Source of the DNA: Palauibacter sp965207805
GTDB taxonomy: Bacteria > Gemmatimonadota > Gemmatimonadetes > Palauibacterales > Palauibacteraceae
Assembly (NCBI GenBank): GCA_965207805.1
Contig: OZ242312.1
Span: 434,001 to 498,000 of the forward strand
Length of the DNA stretch: 64,000 nucleotides
Reading direction: 5' to 3'
Shown here: one piece after another, positions 61,255 through 64,000 of the stretch
Layout: every line of letters begins with the position of its first letter
Position numbering within the stretch: position 1 is the first letter of the stretch
The notes under the pieces: generated by a model
What the model was told of the DNA's origin: nothing
The model's database searches: none
What the model saw: only the letters and a program-made list of their open reading frames with translations
Translations under genes and position numbers: made by a program

Positions 61255-63344
61255 AGCTGACAGCGAAGCGGTTTCGGGTCCTGAATTACCGCAACATCGA
61301 CGACAGCGATTGGATTCCGCTCGAACGGGTAACAGCGTTCGTCGGTCGCAACGAGGCGGGGAAGACCGCGTTGCTCAGGGCGCTGCACAAGTTCAACCCG
61401 GCGACGGAAGAACCATACAACCCACAGCGGGAGTTCCCACGCGACCGTTTCACGGCCGAGTTCCGCAATGGTGGAGAGTGGCCGGCATGCAGTGTTGAAT
61501 TCGAGTTATCGGCCGACTTCCGCGCGGAACTGGGTGAGCGCCTCGACGGCGCGGAGATACCGAAGAAGGCGGTTCTGACACGTTACTACGACGGCGGCCT
61601 TGAGTTCGTGTACGACACGGAAGTATCGGACGATCCGGTGGATCCGGGCGAACTGGTGGGATCTCTCGAGGAATTTGCGCAGGGTGCCCGCAGACTCCCT
61701 GCCCCGGCGCCGGATCAGGAACCAGAGATTCAGGCGCTGAGGACCCAACTGGCGGACTGGGCAGACGGACACAAGGAGGCGGCCAGAGAACTTCAAGACC
61801 TGCGTTCTGAGGAGGGCGTAGCGCTGTTGGAGCAGGTGCGCGGTGACTCAAACGTGCACGCGGAACCGGCATCCGCCGACTTGGTCGAGGCTCTTCAGCA
61901 GGCGGTGGATGAACTACGCGATGCTGCGGAAGACCTGTCGCTCTTGCAGCAGCTCGACGAGGCCATTGAAGCTGAGCTCCCGGTCTTCATCTATTTCGAG
62001 AACTACGGCATCCTCGACAGCGCGGTTTATTTGCCTCGGTTCCTTGAAGACCTCGCGTCAGAACCGGAAGAAGCGCGTGTTCGGACGATCAACGCGATGT
62101 TCAAGCATGTAGAGCTTTCCGCCCAGGAGATCTCGGATTTGGGCCGCGAGGAAGCCAGTGAAGCGAGAGCCGTGGGGCAGGAGGTCACAGCAGAGGTGAT
62201 CGCCCGCGATCAGCGGCGCAAGGAACTGCGAAACGTGAAGCTGGACTCGGCGTCAATCGATATCTCGCGGAAGTTCAGCGCGTGGTTCGGTCAGAGGCGG
62301 CACAAGATCAGGTATCAAGCTGACGGCCCGTATTTCAGAATCTGGGTATCCGACGACCGGCGGCCGGACGTGGGCATCGAGTTGGAAAGCCGCAGCAAAG
62401 GGTTTCAATGGTTCTTCTCGTTCTACCTGGTGTTTCTGGTAGAGTCCGACGAAGGACACGAGGACGCGATCCTGTTGCTTGACGAGCCGGGGTTGCATCT
62501 GCATCCGACGGCACAACAAGAGCTCATAGGCTTCTTCGAGACGCTATCCGAAGACAACCCGCTCATCTACACGACGCATTCCCCGTTCCTCATCGATGGA
62601 GAGCATATCCAACGGGTTCGTCCGGTGACGGAGGACGAAACGGGACATTCGCGAATCAGCGTGGATGGGTGGCCGAAGGATCGCGAAACGATCTTCCCGC
62701 TACAAGCCGCAGCCGGTTACGCGATGGTGCGAGGGCTCTTCCAGCATAAGAAGAACGTGCTCGTGGAGGGTATGTCCGACTACCTGTACCTGCACGCTCT
62801 GAACCTGCATTGCCGTGCGCTGGGCCGTCAGGGGTTGCCGGACGACGTCTACATCACACCGTGTGGCGGTACGAAGCTCGTCGGGCACATAGCATCGCTG
62901 TTCCTGGGCCAGGAGGTGCGGCCGGTCGTCCTATTGGACGGGGACGACGCCGGGCGTGCGCGCCGCGACTTGCTGATGAAGGAGCTGTATGCGGGGCATG
63001 AGAATGCCGTTCTGATGCTGGGGGATGTGCTCGGTGAAGAGGAGTGCGAGATCGAGGACATCATCGGGGAAGCGACGATTATCCCTGTCCTCAAGGACGT
63101 TGTCCAAAAGCGGGTCACCTTGAACCAGCATGATCGCAGAAGAGGCAGCTTGGTGGACCAGATCAAGAGCGCTGCGGAGAGGCACGGCGCAGATCTGCCG
63201 ACCGGTTGGAAAGCGGAGGTTGCACGCCGCATCGCGGTTGAGTGGTCCACAGCGGATCCCGAGGACGTGCCGAGCGACGTGCTGGATCGCGCGGAGGCGC
63301 TCTTCCAAGAACTGATGACGCGTTTCGCCGGTTTGGATGTTTGA
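61251..63344 (+). CDS. OLD-family ATP-dependent endonuclease (ATPase + TOPRIM)
   Basis: 697 residues from ATG 61251; ATG 61221 is a slightly longer alternative. An SMC/RecF-like ATPase has Walker A GRNEAGKT (about residues 32-39) and Walker B ILLLDEPGLHLHP (about residue 411), with a helical middle region. The TOPRIM nuclease domain follows, with the conserved glutamate in VEGMSDYL (about 506) and DGDDAGR (about 563). OLD enzymes are DNA nucleases used in phage defence, as in Gabija GajA, but no GajB-like helicase is seen here. It lies next to a type ISP-like enzyme, which supports a defence role. Confidence 0.88.
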   Translation: MKLTAKRFRVLNYRNIDDSDWIPLERVTAFVGRNEAGKTALLRALHKFNPATEEPYNPQREFPRDRFTAEFRNGGEWPACSVEFELSADFRAELGERLDGAEIPKKAVLTRYYDGGLEFVYDTEVSDDPVDPGELVGSLEEFAQGARRLPAPAPDQEPEIQALRTQLADWADGHKEAARELQDLRSEEGVALLEQVRGDSNVHAEPASADLVEALQQAVDELRDAAEDLSLLQQLDEAIEAELPVFIYFENYGILDSAVYLPRFLEDLASEPEEARVRTINAMFKHVELSAQEISDLGREEASEARAVGQEVTAEVIARDQRRKELRNVKLDSASIDISRKFSAWFGQRRHKIRYQADGPYFRIWVSDDRRPDVGIELESRSKGFQWFFSFYLVFLVESDEGHEDAILLLDEPGLHLHPTAQQELIGFFETLSEDNPLIYTTHSPFLIDGEHIQRVRPVTEDETGHSRISVDGWPKDRETIFPLQAAAGYAMVRGLFQHKKNVLVEGMSDYLYLHALNLHCRALGRQGLPDDVYITPCGGTKLVGHIASLFLGQEVRPVVLLDGDDAGRARRDLLMKELYAGHENAVLMLGDVLGEEECEIEDIIGEATIIPVLKDVVQKRVTLNQHDRRRGSLVDQIKSAAERHGADLPTGWKAEVARRIAVEWSTADPEDVPSDVLDRAEALFQELMTRFAGLDV

Positions 63345-63664
63345 TCAAAAGACGGAAGAGACAGGCCGTGTAGAGCTGTCGAGCGACCGGATCCAGTTCG
63401 TCCGGTAGCGTCCAGACAGCGCTGTGCGAGCTGCCCGGGCCGTGTTGTACTGACCCATCGAAGCGCCGTCCTGGAGCTGCCACGGCCAGGTCTCCCGAGG
63501 TGTTGCGGGGTGCCGTTGGCGGCGCCCGATCTCGCCTTGCAAATGAGAACCCGGCGGCGGAATCCTGGAACGGAACTGCGTTTCACCGGATATACACCGA
63601 ACCCTGGTCGCCAAAACACCGGGATGCTACCCAGATGTCGGGGGTTTTGTCGATGGGCTCTTCG
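63345..63664. other. Gap between the convergent OLD nuclease and type ISP genes
   Basis: No convincing gene is seen in these ~320 bases; short frames on both strands lack ribosome sites. They probably hold the 3' untranslated ends of the two genes. Confidence 0.4.
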
Positions 63665-64000
63665 TCAGCGCGGGCTCCGCTCGGATCCAGCGGACGACGC
63701 CAGCAGCAACGCACCGATGCGCCGCGCGGTATCGGTGAAGTGCTGAACCTCCTCGACGCGAAGCCGCCTCCCCAGAATCTCATTCTCACGGTACGACAAC
63801 CACTTCTTGAGCACCTGGTAGCCGCCTAGCCTGTAGTCCCAGACGGCGGAAGGAACGTTGCGCCAGAAAGCGTCCTCATTGAGGTAAACATCGAAGGTCG
63901 TCTCACCAAGGGCGGCAACGTGTTCCGCCAACGCTGCACGTTCCTCCGGTTGATAGGCACGTTCGACGATGTGGCCCCTGCCGGGCATCACGGCGTCGCC
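63665..64000 (-). CDS. Type ISP-like restriction-modification enzyme, C-terminal part (partial)
   Basis: Only the last ~111 codons are in the window, and the frame is open to the right edge. The pattern VWDYRLGGYQVLKKWLSYRE, then LGRRLRVEEVQHFTDTARRI, is the C-terminal part of type ISP (single-chain) restriction-modification enzymes as I recall it, where the family shows a YxLGGYxVxKKWLSYRE motif and an RRI.A segment. The rest, with helicase and methylase domains, would lie beyond 64,000. It converges with the OLD nuclease gene. Confidence 0.72.
   Translation of the reverse strand, partial: GDAVMPGRGHIVERAYQPEERAALAEHVAALGETTFDVYLNEDAFWRNVPSAVWDYRLGGYQVLKKWLSYRENEILGRRLRVEEVQHFTDTARRIGALLLASSAGSERSPR

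Overview
The window is GC-rich DNA that uses ATG, GTG and TTG starts freely. It is rich in exported S9 serine peptidases, amidohydrolases, LVIVD-type beta-propellers, multicopper oxidases and lipoproteins. That mixture, together with mobile-element cargo of TlpA-like and six-bladed-propeller lipoproteins, suggests a heterotrophic Gemmatimonadota-like bacterium, possibly a marine or sponge-associated lineage. This is inference from gene content; no phylogeny was computed.

Bases 1-42,670 are chromosomal backbone. 1-8,700 carries an S9 peptidase (5' cut), a kinase/M23/class-III aminotransferase fusion, an LVIVD secreted protein, an exported SDR and, at 7,997-8,692, a peroxiredoxin-like lipoprotein with an in-frame TGA exactly where its CxxC motif should begin; it is best read as a selenoprotein. 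8,800-15,400 holds an enoyl-CoA hydratase, a second S9 peptidase and two exported amidohydrolases (peptide and D-amino-acid scavenging). 15,400-26,500 holds ferritin, glycyl-tRNA synthetase, an M3-like peptidase, a hydrolase, an NSS transporter, an M50 protease, endonuclease III, QueG and a desaturase. 26,590-29,490 is a metal locus (multicopper oxidase, ZIP transporter, DoxX) behind a palindrome resembling DtxR/MntR operators. 29,490-40,800 is a long minus-strand run with a dioxygenase, a laccase-like oxidase, a propeller protein and a PfkB kinase fused to a queuosine-salvage-like iron-sulfur domain, then housekeeping and redox genes up to a cobalamin adenosyltransferase. A Tat-lipoprotein gamma-glutamyltransferase closes the backbone.

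42,700-43,620 is an array of nine tRNA genes (fMet, Asn, Phe, Trp, Thr, Arg, Glu, Ala, Lys), none encoding CCA.

43,620-64,000 is an accessory island starting beside tRNA-Lys. It holds two related mobilisable modules. Each has an AlpA-type regulator, a P4-type integrase, a MobC/MobA relaxase pair with MobB and MobD nested out of frame inside mobA, and a lipoprotein cargo gene. In module 1 the integrase and alpA are broken. In module 2 the relaxase is frameshifted but its nested genes are intact. Around them lie an XRE-ImmA metallopeptidase with an unknown partner, a GIY-YIG protein with a cysteine-rich partner, an OLD-family ATPase/TOPRIM nuclease and, at the right edge, the end of a type ISP-like restriction-modification enzyme. 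The right end therefore looks like a defence island.
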